Of a DNA stretch of 64,000 nt, positions 1 through 8,224 are shown piece by piece (position 1 is the stretch's first letter; each line of letters starts with the position of its first letter). Where the stretch lies: NCBI GenBank assembly GCA_014323675.1, contig JACONN010000002.1, positions 2,028,001 to 2,092,000 of the forward strand. The letters run 5' to 3'. Under the pieces are notes generated by a model. That model saw only the letters and a list, made by a program, of their open reading frames with translations, was not told the origin of the DNA and ran no database searches. The stretch comes from Hormoscilla sp. GM7CHS1pb (GTDB lineage Bacteria; Cyanobacteriota; Cyanobacteriia; Cyanobacteriales; Desertifilaceae). Position numbers and translations under genes: made by a program.

Positions 1-6
1 TCTATT

Positions 7-174
7 TAGTTTGGCTCCTACCTGCCTTAGTTTGGCTCCTACCTGCCTTAGTTTGGCTCCTACCTGCCTTAGTTTGGCTCCTACCTGCCTTAGTTTGGCT
101 CCTACCTGCCTTAGTTTGGCTCATACCTGCTCTAGTTTGGCTCATACTCAGTCAAGTATCTGGCTAACCAGGCT
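7..174. repeat. 21-bp tandem minisatellite
   Basis: About seven copies of a 21-bp unit beginning TAGTTTGGCTCC follow one another from the window edge and decay towards position 174. Because 21 is a multiple of three the array stays open in one frame and would encode a seven-residue repeat, but there is no convincing start or partner domain. I regard it as a non-coding minisatellite; it may continue to the left of the window. Confidence 0.9.
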
Positions 175-219
175 AAGTTGGGCTGAGGCCCTGTTACGCG
201 ATCGGGGACTGCGGTAGTG

Positions 220-2463
220 CTACCTATTACCATTACCAGATTCCACATATCTTTGCCACATTTGTTCGTAAGCATTCTCCATCTCGCGGGCAAACTGCTT
301 GGCATTCCACAGGGGTGCTGTCTGTCGTGACTGGCGCAGTCGCCAGGAGATTTGCTGTCGCAGCGCTGGATCTTCCCCCAAGCGAACGCCCCACTCTACA
401 TACTCTTCATCTGTCCAAGCAATACCCTCCGTGATGCCCGCATTCATCATCATAGTATAGCTGTTACGAGCCGCAAATTGTTCTCCCACTCGCGTCACCA
501 AGGGCACGCACATCCATAGGGTTTCCAGCGTCGTCGTCGCTCCATTATAGGGATAAGTATCTAGCACTACATCCGCAATCCCTAAGTTAGCCCGGTGAGT
601 TGCTTCTGATGGCGCTATTGACAAAAAGCGCAGGCGATCGGGACTCACCCCCTCTTCTTCCGCCAGCTGGATAAAAAAGCTTTTAATTGTATCTCGATCG
701 CCCGAACCTTTAATCAAGAAATAGCTATTCGGCACCTCTTTAATAATCCTCAGTTGCAGTCGTGCTGTATCTGGATGACGCTTATACCCCCTCTGTGAAC
801 TCAAATACAACACAGCATCGCTCTCGACCTCCAACTGCTCGCGTCGCAGCGTTGGCACCGCCACCTCAAACCCATCTACCGCTATATAGGTTTTGGGCAG
901 TCGCCAGATAGTTTCGCTATAGTAATCCTGAGCATCCTCGGGCAACACATAGGGATCTGCGATCGTGTAATCTACCGTTGGTATGCCCGCAGCATCCCAA
1001 CCCAACCACGTCACTTGAACTGGAGCCGGTTTCATTGCCATCACCCCACAGGAAATGTCTAGGGTAAGGCTATTAAGATCGACTAAAATATCTATTTCAT
1101 CCTCATAAACTTTTTCTGCTGCTTCCTCGCATGTCAGACCTAGTTTGCGGGCATAACTCACGTGCTGGACGAACCACTCCTGCAACGGGTCTTCTATCTT
1201 CGCTCCATAGTTGATAAAATAGCCATATATATCATATTTTTCGCGATCGTGATGCTCAAACAGCCATCTAGCCAGCCAGCCCACGGAATGAGACCTTAAG
1301 CAATGAGATAAATACCCAATTCTCAACGGTTTTGTAGTACCAGTTATTAAGCTAGATAAATATCTTTGGCGGTATCTATCCACTCTCTCTTGTTCGTGAA
1401 GTTCTACATAAGTTTGGCACAACTGTGCCACCTGATTATGAAGCTGGCGATTATTTCTTGGATCGTCTCTAAAATAGGGGAAGAAATAGGTTGAAGTATA
1501 GGTGCGAAAACATATTGCTAAATCAGCAAGGTAAGTTTTTTCCTCGCACATGGAAATTACTAATGATAATTGTCGAGTCCAGACATCAACTGCCTCTAAC
1601 CAACGTCCGCCAGCACTCATTAACCCCCGAATTAGTACATATTTGGCGTACAGTTTACCTGGTAATGTTTGTGTGAGGGAATAGCCCTTTTTCGCCATTT
1701 CTATTCCCCGATCGTACTGACCAACATTCTGATGGTAAGTAGATATATGCATCCATATGTCTGCGTGTTCGGGAGCTATTCTTAAACATAACTTGCCCAA
1801 TATTATTGCCAAGTCAGGTCGATTCAGATTCTCAGAAATCCTGGCGCAGCCCTCGATCAATATCCCAATGAAAGGTAGAGGTTCGCGGATCTGAGGCAAG
1901 CAGGCTTCTACAAACTCAATTAGCAGAGGATCCAGCGGGGCCTCCTCTAAAAAAACCTGCAACACTTCTAACAATAGATCGTACTTAACTTCTGCTTTTG
2001 CATCTGACTTGAGCCTCTCTATTACTCCCCACTCAGTCAACTGTTCTTCAGTTAATATCTTCTGCTTAAGGGAAAGTTGCACGAGCCTTAAAATGTTGTT
2101 TATGTCATTGGGGATAATTTCCCGTACATGTTGCCTGATTGCCCAGGCTACTTCATAATCTAATAAACTTTCCCGACGTTCTGCTTCTGTCTGCAAAACC
2201 TCAACTAATTCCCCTGTCCAACAGTCAATTTCTTCTCCCTCTGCCTCTCCTATGGCTAGCATCCAGGTAATTTGGGCTTCTACTTCTTTACCTTCCAGTA
2301 GCAACGCCAATCCCAAATACCAATAGTTTGACCTCACCTCTGGAGCTGCTTCTATTGCCTGCTGATAAAGCTTGCAGGCTTTACTATATTCCCCTTTTAT
2401 TATAAGTTCAATGAAAGGTGGCTGCTCAAGAGCCATAATCGTGGCAACACTCATCACAATCAT
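220..2463 (-). CDS. SPINDLY/OGT-type O-linked glycosyltransferase (GT41) with TPR N-terminus
   Basis: A 747-residue protein. The N-terminal half (about residues 10-330) is helical and TPR-like, with motifs such as YWYLGLALLLEG and ADIWMHISTYHQNVGQYDRG. The C-terminal half (about 380-740) is a GT41 catalytic region, with RIGYLSHCLRSHSVG, LGWDAAGIPTVDYTIADPYV, the SSQRGYKRHPD segment and PYNGATTTLETLWMCVPLVT near the nucleotide-sugar site. Family knowledge: these enzymes transfer a sugar from a UDP- or GDP-sugar to Ser/Thr of cytoplasmic proteins. Cyanobacteria often carry several, and the acceptor cannot be told from sequence. The start is uncertain because several Met codons lie in the first eleven residues. 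It runs in the same direction as the pilin upstream, separated by a probable terminator. Confidence 0.88.
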   Translation of the reverse strand: MIVMSVATIMALEQPPFIELIIKGEYSKACKLYQQAIEAAPEVRSNYWYLGLALLLEGKEVEAQITWMLAIGEAEGEEIDCWTGELVEVLQTEAERRESLLDYEVAWAIRQHVREIIPNDINNILRLVQLSLKQKILTEEQLTEWGVIERLKSDAKAEVKYDLLLEVLQVFLEEAPLDPLLIEFVEACLPQIREPLPFIGILIEGCARISENLNRPDLAIILGKLCLRIAPEHADIWMHISTYHQNVGQYDRGIEMAKKGYSLTQTLPGKLYAKYVLIRGLMSAGGRWLEAVDVWTRQLSLVISMCEEKTYLADLAICFRTYTSTYFFPYFRDDPRNNRQLHNQVAQLCQTYVELHEQERVDRYRQRYLSSLITGTTKPLRIGYLSHCLRSHSVGWLARWLFEHHDREKYDIYGYFINYGAKIEDPLQEWFVQHVSYARKLGLTCEEAAEKVYEDEIDILVDLNSLTLDISCGVMAMKPAPVQVTWLGWDAAGIPTVDYTIADPYVLPEDAQDYYSETIWRLPKTYIAVDGFEVAVPTLRREQLEVESDAVLYLSSQRGYKRHPDTARLQLRIIKEVPNSYFLIKGSGDRDTIKSFFIQLAEEEGVSPDRLRFLSIAPSEATHRANLGIADVVLDTYPYNGATTTLETLWMCVPLVTRVGEQFAARNSYTMMMNAGITEGIAWTDEEYVEWGVRLGEDPALRQQISWRLRQSRQTAPLWNAKQFAREMENAYEQMWQRYVESGNGNR

Positions 2464-2516
2464 TTATATGGTCTATCTGTACCAATTAGCAACCAATTCC
2501 CTATTTCTCCTGGTTT

Positions 2517-2547
2517 ATTTATAGCATTTAACTTAACTGCTATAAAT
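2517..2547. repeat. Perfect 10-bp AT-rich inverted repeat
   Basis: ATTTATAGCA at 2517-2526 is repeated inverted at 2538-2547 around an 11-base spacer. It sits in front of the glycosyltransferase gene and beside the pilin terminator. It could be an operator or simply part of the terminator region. Confidence 0.4.
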
Positions 2548-2579
2548 AAGAAACGAGCAAAGCAATCTGCCCGCTTCTT
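2548..2579 (-). terminator. Probable intrinsic terminator of the pilin gene
   Basis: On the minus strand an 11-bp stem with two G-U pairs (AAGAAGCGGGC pairing with GCTCGTTTCTT, 10-base loop) is followed by a T-rich tract. It lies about 60 bases after the pilin stop codon. Confidence 0.5.
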
Positions 2580-2637
2580 AAAACATTGAAAATCTATGAA
2601 CTGAAACCTCAGTCTCTAAGGTTTGGCAATTAGCTAG

Positions 2638-3156
2638 TTAAAGCTGTGAATAGTTGCTAGGGCAAGTTGGAGCAGCTGTGTTATATGTTTCCGTTGGTTT
2701 AGCTTGGTTATTATTGTCGCTTTCGCACAAGGCAGAAAACGTGGTTGTGTCAGCAGAAGTGCTGGATACATTTACTACTCCTACATAGGACTTCAGGTTT
2801 GCATTACCTGCACTCGTACCCCAGTTCGTTATACCAGTGCTTGCCCCCCCACCAATGATGCCATACGTGTAGTTCTCAGTTTTTGTCTGAATGTTAAGAC
2901 CCAAATCTGAAACCTCAGTAGTAAACTTACTCTTTTCCTGGTAGTGAGCTTGCTGTGCCCGGTTCATTGAACCGACATAGTTCTTCGCTTCGCTCTCCCT
3001 GGCTTTGTTTGCTTGGTTGAGGAAGGAGGGCAAGGCAATGGCGGACAGAATCCCGATGATGATGATCACCACCAGCAGTTCAATCAGCGTGAAGCCCTTG
3101 TCTTGCTTCTTATCGATCAGGTGTTGCAGGAATTTGGTCTTAAATTCAGTCTTCAT
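2638..3156 (-). CDS. pilA: Type IV pilin, PilA-like (G/H-type pseudopilin family)
   Basis: A 172-residue prepilin. The leader ends in KKQDKG followed by the class III signal FTLIELLVVIIIIGILSAIALP, so PilD cleavage is expected between Gly and Phe, with methylation of the new N-terminal Phe and the Glu at +5. The hydrophobic helix is followed by the NQANKARESEAKNYVGSMNRAQQ segment seen in cyanobacterial major pilins. A Cys pair near the C-terminus (ALCES and PTCPS) probably forms the D-loop disulfide. A good ribosome site, AAGGAG, lies about 8 bases before the ATG. It would build pili for motility and natural competence. Two or more paralogues per genome are normal, so calling it the major pilin is tentative. 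Confidence 0.9.
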   Translation of the reverse strand: MKTEFKTKFLQHLIDKKQDKGFTLIELLVVIIIIGILSAIALPSFLNQANKARESEAKNYVGSMNRAQQAHYQEKSKFTTEVSDLGLNIQTKTENYTYGIIGGGASTGITNWGTSAGNANLKSYVGVVNVSSTSADTTTFSALCESDNNNQAKPTETYNTAAPTCPSNYSQL

Positions 3157-3275
3157 GAGTAGTCTCTCCTTGATGGGGGATACTTTGCTTCTAACTCCTT
3201 ATTTTTAACTTACCCACTTTCTTCCCTTTTCATATCACTTTCCGTAAAAAAAATCTCTAACGCCCTCCCAGTCAG

Positions 3276-3412
3276 CGTTGGGTGTGGTCAAAACCCGTTG
3301 ATAGGAGACGGAGTAGCCTCCACCCGTTCCCAGGCGGAATCGAAGCCAGGAGGCAGAGCCTCAACGGAACGTGACCAGGGAGACCCTGGTCACGAGGGGC
3401 CCGGCTACATAA
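3276..3412. repeat. Copy of the GGGTGTGGTCAAAA dispersed repeat family
   Basis: Begins GGGTGTGGTCAAAACCCG and contains blocks (CCCGTTCCCAGGCGGA, GGGGCCCGGCTACATAAAC) that return near 9890, 10822, 18626 and, inverted, at 63530-63720. No coding sequence is apparent. It lies directly before a protein-coding remnant and may have disrupted it. Confidence 0.75.
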
Positions 3413-3460
3413 ACAAAGCAATATCATTGCGATTCCTTTGGATGTAACGGCATAAATTGA

Positions 3461-3679
3461 CTTGGGAAACAAATTAGTTATACGACTAAAACATGTTTCA
3501 ACTTGCCGGAAGCCGACGGCAGCGAAGTCAGGGTCGATCGGTATATTGATAATACTGAGGGCACATTGACGGTTTTGTTGCCAGCGGACCTTACGGGACC
3601 TCAACGGTTAATCGTGCGGGCGAAGTTCGGTAATAATTTACGGGAGAAGGTTTATACGGAGGTTCTGGTTCAGGAATAG
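3461..3679 (+). pseudogene. C-terminal remnant, Ig-like/DUF4469-type domain
   Basis: An open stretch of 72 codons with no start codon ends at TAG 3677-3679. It contains NLPEADGSEVRVDRYIDNTE and LTVLLPADLTGPQRLIVRAK, ending in EKVYTEVLVQE. This alternating beta-strand pattern resembles the C-terminal IG-like DUF4469 domain found behind HU-type DNA-binding domains; that match is from memory. The upstream frame is closed by a stop just before 3460, and the preceding bases are dispersed repeat, so the gene looks decapitated by a repeat insertion or rearrangement. Confidence 0.45.
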
Positions 3680-3694
3680 GATCGGTAATGCGGC

Positions 3695-3743
3695 CTCCCC
3701 GCCCGGGTCGGAGGGTCTCCCCGCCCGGGTCGGAAGGTCTCCC
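3695..3743. repeat. Two tandem 22-bp GC-rich repeats
   Basis: CTCCCCGCCCGGGTCGGAGG begins two adjacent near-identical 22-bp units at 3695 and 3717, followed by a five-base partial unit. The rest of 3744-4010 holds no recognisable gene. Confidence 0.8.
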
Positions 3744-4019
3744 TCTATATCTATGATTAACTTGACAAAAATCATGTTTCCATTAATTCCCGTCCCCAAC
3801 AAACAGGGACGCTAACAGAGATCCTAGACCTATATCCTATCCCTTGTCAAGCATAGAGGTCAGAATTAATTATTTTTTAATGATTATTAACAACAATAGT
3901 CCGGACAGTTCTGGTAAAGTAGCTGTAAGGCTTACAGGGTAAGTCTTTGCTCGATAGAGCAATTTTTGGCAAGTTAGCCCTGGGGCTGACATTGAAAAAA
4001 TTAAAGCAAGTAGAAGGAG

Positions 4020-4904
4020 ATGCCTAAAATGACATCCAAACGACAAATAGTCAGGGGTACTCGAGGCGATGAGTTTCTCCTTGGCGGTAAGAATGACGAT
4101 ATCCTCCACGGGGGAGGAGGCAAAGACCGGTTAAAAGGTCTGGGGGGTAAAGATATTTTCGCCATTCCGTTGGGTGCTGAGGATTTCACCACCGTTGATG
4201 ATTTTTCTATTTTCGGTGATAAAATAGTCTTCTTAGGGACCGAGACCGAGGTGGAAATTGTGTTTCAAGACCAATACACGCACCACTTAGATCACGAAAG
4301 AAGGGTCTACCGGATGGGGATGATTTACATCGACGGCGACCACCGGGCGAATGTCTGGCTGAACCACTGGCGCTACAATATTCCCTTAAATCCTGAGATT
4401 AATTATGAATTTAAGGGCCTCCTCAACGACCTTCTCAACGACCTTAATGAACCCACCGACCTCGAGCTCAGCAACAACAGCATCGACGAAAACGTCGCAG
4501 CCAACACTGTTGTCGGCACTTTCTCGACCACCGACCCCGATACAGAGGATAGCTTTACCTACCAGTTGGTAGCGGGTGCAGGAGATACGGATAACGCTGC
4601 CTTCACCATTGTCGGGGACCAACTGCAAATCAACAGTTCCCCAGACTTTGAAACTCAGTCCAGTTACAGCATCCTCGTTCAAACTACCGACCCAGATGGG
4701 CTGAGTTACTCGGAGAACTTTACCATTAACATCAACGACCTTAATGAACCCACCGACCTCGAGCTCAGCAACAACAGCATCGACGAAAACGTCGCAGCCA
4801 ACACTGTTGTCGGCACTTTCTCGACCACCGACCCCGATACAGGGGATATCTTTACCTACCAGTTGGTAGCGGGTACAGGAGATACGGATAACGCTGCCTG
4901 CTGA
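4020..4904 (+). CDS. RTX/cadherin-like surface protein, truncated in the second repeat
   Basis: A 294-residue protein. Residues 15-45 hold glycine/aspartate nonapeptide-like motifs (GGKNDDILHGGGGKDRL) of the calcium-binding RTX type. From about residue 140 there are cadherin-like repeats (NSIDENVAANTVVGTFSTTD, LQINSSPDFETQSSYSI). The second repeat starts 99 residues after the first and is almost identical, but stops abruptly at DTDNAAC where copy one continues AAFTIVGDQ, so the protein is cut off. Relatives are large calcium-dependent adhesins exported by type I secretion; the usual C-terminal secretion signal is missing here. A start at 4029 fits the AAGGAG ribosome site better than 4020. 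Probably a non-functional fragment. Confidence 0.75.
   Translation: MPKMTSKRQIVRGTRGDEFLLGGKNDDILHGGGGKDRLKGLGGKDIFAIPLGAEDFTTVDDFSIFGDKIVFLGTETEVEIVFQDQYTHHLDHERRVYRMGMIYIDGDHRANVWLNHWRYNIPLNPEINYEFKGLLNDLLNDLNEPTDLELSNNSIDENVAANTVVGTFSTTDPDTEDSFTYQLVAGAGDTDNAAFTIVGDQLQINSSPDFETQSSYSILVQTTDPDGLSYSENFTININDLNEPTDLELSNNSIDENVAANTVVGTFSTTDPDTGDIFTYQLVAGTGDTDNAAC
4441..4894 (+). repeat. 297-bp near-identical direct repeats inside the adhesin
   Basis: The block starting at 4441 (cadherin repeat 1) returns at 4738 with only a few base changes, a 297-bp (99-codon) period. Such near-identity at DNA level marks recent duplication and a likely recombination site, consistent with the truncation at 4895. 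Confidence 0.85.
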
Positions 4905-4911
4905 GTTAATC

Positions 4912-5358
4912 ATGAGTTCTGCTTTGATGGATGCAACTCTCCTAGGTTTGAACTTGAAAGATGTTAATATAATTATCTTCCCAGATTGGTCTGCGCCTGA
5001 AGAGTCCCTGGGTGAGGAATTAGCACGAGTGTTCGCGACGGTTATAACTCACCCTGATAAAACTCATATGACTCTCTTGGTAGACACTAGCAACATTTCT
5101 GATGAAGATGCGGATGCAGCTATATCTAGTGTGGTCATGAGTCTGCTGATGTCAGAAGATTTAGATGTTTCCGACGGACCAGAAATTTCCCTAATTGGAC
5201 AATTGAGCGAAAGGCAGTGGTCAGCTTTGTTGCCCCGCATCCATTCTCGCATTCGATTGGAGAACGAAAATCAAGAGGCGATCGCCCGCGTCAAGGCGAC
5301 AAACCTCCCCTGCTGCGAACTCGACAATCTACCCAATATCAGTTTTTTAGCATCTTAG
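4912..5358 (+). CDS. Hypothetical protein, probable C-terminal glycosyltransferase accessory fragment
   Basis: 148 residues: a Rossmann-like alternation with NIIIFPDWSAPEESLGEEL, an ITHPDKTHMTLLVDTSNISD segment, SDGPEISLIGQLSERQWSAL and a conserved-looking C-terminus. From memory, similar segments occur at the C-terminus of cyanobacterial glycosyltransferase/TPR proteins. Here the N-terminal catalytic part is absent: the frame begins 8 bases after the truncated adhesin stop, so the junction at about 4895-4912 looks like a recombination scar joining two gene fragments. It converges on the TPR gene at 5372. Function not assignable. Confidence 0.45.
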   Translation: MSSALMDATLLGLNLKDVNIIIFPDWSAPEESLGEELARVFATVITHPDKTHMTLLVDTSNISDEDADAAISSVVMSLLMSEDLDVSDGPEISLIGQLSERQWSALLPRIHSRIRLENENQEAIARVKATNLPCCELDNLPNISFLAS

Positions 5359-5371
5359 CTTGGTTGATGCC

Positions 5372-6153
5372 TTAATCTTCTGGTGGTGGGATAATCTGTA
5401 AAGCTCCCGAACCGCCTAGGGCCCTGATGCGATCGATCGCAATTTGGCGAGTGCGATCGTCTATGGCATTATTTAATACTATAGTCCAGGCGGAAATCTG
5501 AGCACTTTTACTATCGGGGTTAGTAGCTAAGTATGCCGCTGTTTGACTAGAAACTGCCGCTACAGCTTGGCTTTCTGGGTCAGAATAATTGCTAGCCCAG
5601 TCTGCCGCCATCTCAAATGACTTTTTCGCTGCTTTACCATCTCCCAAAATAATAACTCGTCAATGGCTTTATAACGCCAAATGTAATAAGATTTGGGAGG
5701 TACTTGGGGCTCTAGTAACTTTAATACTTTGTCAAGCATAGCGACCGATCGTTCTGGCATGCCTGCATAAAGCGATACGCTAGAAGATAGGAAAAAATAA
5801 GCATCCAGAAAGCGGGGATCGCGATCGAGGATCGCTTCAAAATATTCCGAACTCAGACTGTAGCCTGTTTGGGCCCGGGCGGGTTCATCTCCAAAGTAGA
5901 TTAAAAACTGGACCATAGTCCAGTTGGCTATTAAGTTATCAAAACCAAATCCTGGCATCTGCTGGAGTATTTTTAGTTTAGCTTTTTCTGCTGCTACTTC
6001 CCTCTGCACTTTTTCCGGTGTTGCTATGTTTTGGTCTGCTTTGAGTTGCTTGAGTTGCGGTTTTTGCAAAAGGGCGATCGCACCTCCGCACAACAGGGCC
6101 ATTCCTGCTGCGGCGATCGCTTGACTTAAGTTCTCTCTAGCATCGTAATTCAT
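5372..6153 (-). pseudogene. Membrane-anchored TPR-like protein, split by a frameshift
   Basis: Two overlapping frames make one protein of about 260 residues. The first (from 6153) has an N-terminal membrane helix (AIAAAGMALLCGGAIALL) and a TPR-like body (YFEAILDRDPRFLDAYFF). It changes frame after YKAIDELLF at about 5645. The second frame continues GDGKAAKKSFEMAADWASNY to the stop at 5372. One extra T in the TTTT run would restore LLFLGDGKAA exactly, so this is a one-base loss in a homopolymer: a real mutation or a sequencing error. It is downstream of, and probably co-transcribed with, the TPR gene at 6184 (gap 30 bp). Specific function unknown; TPR proteins scaffold complexes. Confidence 0.7.
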
Positions 6154-6183
6154 AATTTGCTAATTTAAAAATGTTATCAACTA

Positions 6184-6660
6184 TTATTTTAACCGCAACG
6201 TACATTCTAGGATAAACCTTTGATTGTCGAGGGCATAGGGTTGAATTTCTAGGGCCCGGCGAAAGGCCCCGATCGCATCCTGATATTCTCCCAGGGCGGC
6301 GTGGCACAACCCCAGTCCGTGCAGTGCCCCAAAATGCACCGGGTTCAGTTCGATCGCCCGCTGACAGTCGGCTAGGGATTTGCGGTACTCCCCGATCGTA
6401 TAGTATAGTACGGCCCGTCTATTCCAGGCTTCGGCAAAATCTGGCAAGTCTGCCACCAGCTTTGTCAGCAGCAGTTCCGCTTGAGGCATGTCTCCTGCTT
6501 GCATCATTGTTTGCGCCCGTTGCAGCAGTTCTAATCCTAATATACCCCTTTCCCTAAACCAGCGACTCCACAGTTCTTGAGTGGCTCGCTGGCGCACTGT
6601 CTCTGAGGGGTTTTTCAGGTCTGACAGTAATGCTTCGATTTCTGGTTCGTTCCCGGACAT
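6184..6660 (-). CDS. TPR-repeat protein
   Basis: 158 residues with at least two clear tetratricopeptide repeats in the C-terminal two thirds: FAEAWNRRAVLYYTIGEYRK followed by SLADCQRAIELNP, then HFGALHGLGLCHAALGEYQD with AIGAFRRALEIQP. The N-terminal 40 residues are charged and helical. No signal peptide, so cytoplasmic. The partner is unknown; the downstream gene 30 bp away also encodes a TPR-like protein, suggesting they act together. The upstream GH57 gene is only 15 bp away on the same strand, so the three may form one transcript. Confidence 0.8.
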   Translation of the reverse strand: MSGNEPEIEALLSDLKNPSETVRQRATQELWSRWFRERGILGLELLQRAQTMMQAGDMPQAELLLTKLVADLPDFAEAWNRRAVLYYTIGEYRKSLADCQRAIELNPVHFGALHGLGLCHAALGEYQDAIGAFRRALEIQPYALDNQRFILECTLRLK

Positions 6661-6675
6661 GTTTCTTCCTATATG

Positions 6676-8147
6676 CTATGGGTTGCTAGAAGGCATTCCT
6701 GAGGTGAGACTCCCCCTTTGGTAAATCTCCCGGGCGTAGTCCGTCCAAGTTCCTTGCCCCCAGTAACGAAAACAGCTAGTCTGAAGTAACAGGTTGTAAA
6801 GCAGTGCTTGACGATATTCGGAGGACTGGGTAAATTTTTCCCCTCCCAATGGGTCTATTTTTTCGTGAAACATGGCGCTGAGTTGATTCATCGGCCCTAA
6901 CACGTTCTCGTACCCCTTTACCCAACTGATGCTATTTGTCCAAGATGCTCCCTCTATATGATAATTGGGATTGTCTTCTTTGATGCAGGCGATCGCCCGT
7001 TTGACTGCTGCGGGGGTGCAGTTATCTGGGTCCACTCGCGACCAGATTTGATGTTGACCTACTGCCTGACAAGGGGGATAATTTTCCGGCTCGCAACCGG
7101 CGGCGGCTATTAGTTCTAGATATTCCGTGCCGTTGATTCCCACTACACCCTGATTTTGGGCCATTTCTTGCCACGCTTGCTGGAAGGCGGGAGGAAATTC
7201 ATTCATCATCACCCCCCCATTCTCGCCATCCCCTATTTGCGTGACTAATGAGGGTACTTCTATATCCCCTAGCTGCTGTTTTCCCCGGGTTTTGGCTTCA
7301 TAATAGGGCTGCATCTGACCTACCAGTTTTGTATCGGAACCCTGGGTTTTGATTAAGGCCGTGATGCTTGTGGTTTCTCCCCGTCCATTCCGGGCGATCA
7401 GACGGTTGGGCAGGTATTTTTCGGGGATGGGTTGGCCCTCCAGGGTTTCTACGGTATGTTCTTGCACTAATAGCCAGCGATAGCCACTTTCCTTCAGGGC
7501 TTTGATAAATTCAAACAGGGTGTCCGGGTGGTTTGGTAATGCCATCTCTGGCGGCGAAAACCCTTTGACTCGCCCTAATGCTTCATAACCAAATATGCTG
7601 GCAAATTGCTGTTGCCATGCTTGGACGTGCAGTTTTATATCGGGGATGGGGTGGATGGCACTACTGCATGACTCCACATTGTCCCCAACCATTCTACATG
7701 GGGTTGATAGGCCCGATCGCAGGTTATGCCCTGGAGCTTTTCTATGATATCTCCCCGTCCCATTTGCCGCAAGCCCCACAACAGATTTCCAGAATAGTCT
7801 AGCATGACGCGGGGATTACAACCTCGTGCTACCAGTTCCGGTATGATATCACCCATGCGGCTATAGCAATTGGCAAATGGACCCGCATTGTGATTGTCCC
7901 CTTCTTGGGGATGTTCAAACATGTATTGCAGGTTGCCGATTAGTTCGCCATTTTCTCCTGCGGGGATGGTGGGTTGGTGCATGTGGAGGGCGATCGCGAA
8001 GGCGGCGGTTACCTCTTCTAAGCGGATATTTGTGCTGGGTAAAAATACCGGTTCTGACTGTTGCACGACGGAGTTGATTTCTGCACCGCATATATTGGGC
8101 AATCCGTCAATTATTTCTGGTAGGTTGGGCAGGGTTGGGGTGGGCAT
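6676..8147 (-). pseudogene. Glycoside hydrolase family 57 protein, split by a frameshift
   Basis: The first frame (from 8147) carries IALHMHQPTIPAGENGELIG, typical of the GH57 N-terminal strand, and ends as GTMWSHAVVPSTP. The second frame picks up IPDIKLHVQAWQQQFASIFG and runs to 6676 with GYRWLLVQEHTVETLEG and QIGDGENGGVMMNEFPPAF, the GH57 barrel motifs. Total about 485 residues, a normal size. Adding one C in the CCCC run near 7645 joins the frames perfectly. GH57 enzymes act on alpha-glucans (amylase, 4-alpha-glucanotransferase or branching activity); which one cannot be told here. First gene of a probable GH57-TPR-TPR transcript. Confidence 0.8.
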
Positions 8148-8224
8148 TGGGTGAAACTCCGCTTGGGGATAATATGATGATAGCGAATCTTTTTCTTCTT
8201 GTGCTGCCTTTAACCCTCACAAAG

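Noticed and set aside
11..217. A 68-residue repeat protein at the window start
   Set aside because: Same reason as above: tandem DNA repeat without ribosome site or unique domain.
3272..3604. A 110-residue minus-strand gene
   Set aside because: It runs through dispersed repeat and antisense to the better supported plus-strand remnant.
5640..5660. Programmed ribosomal frameshifting in the TPR gene
   Set aside because: No canonical slippery heptamer or downstream pseudoknot is apparent; a lost base in a T run is simpler.
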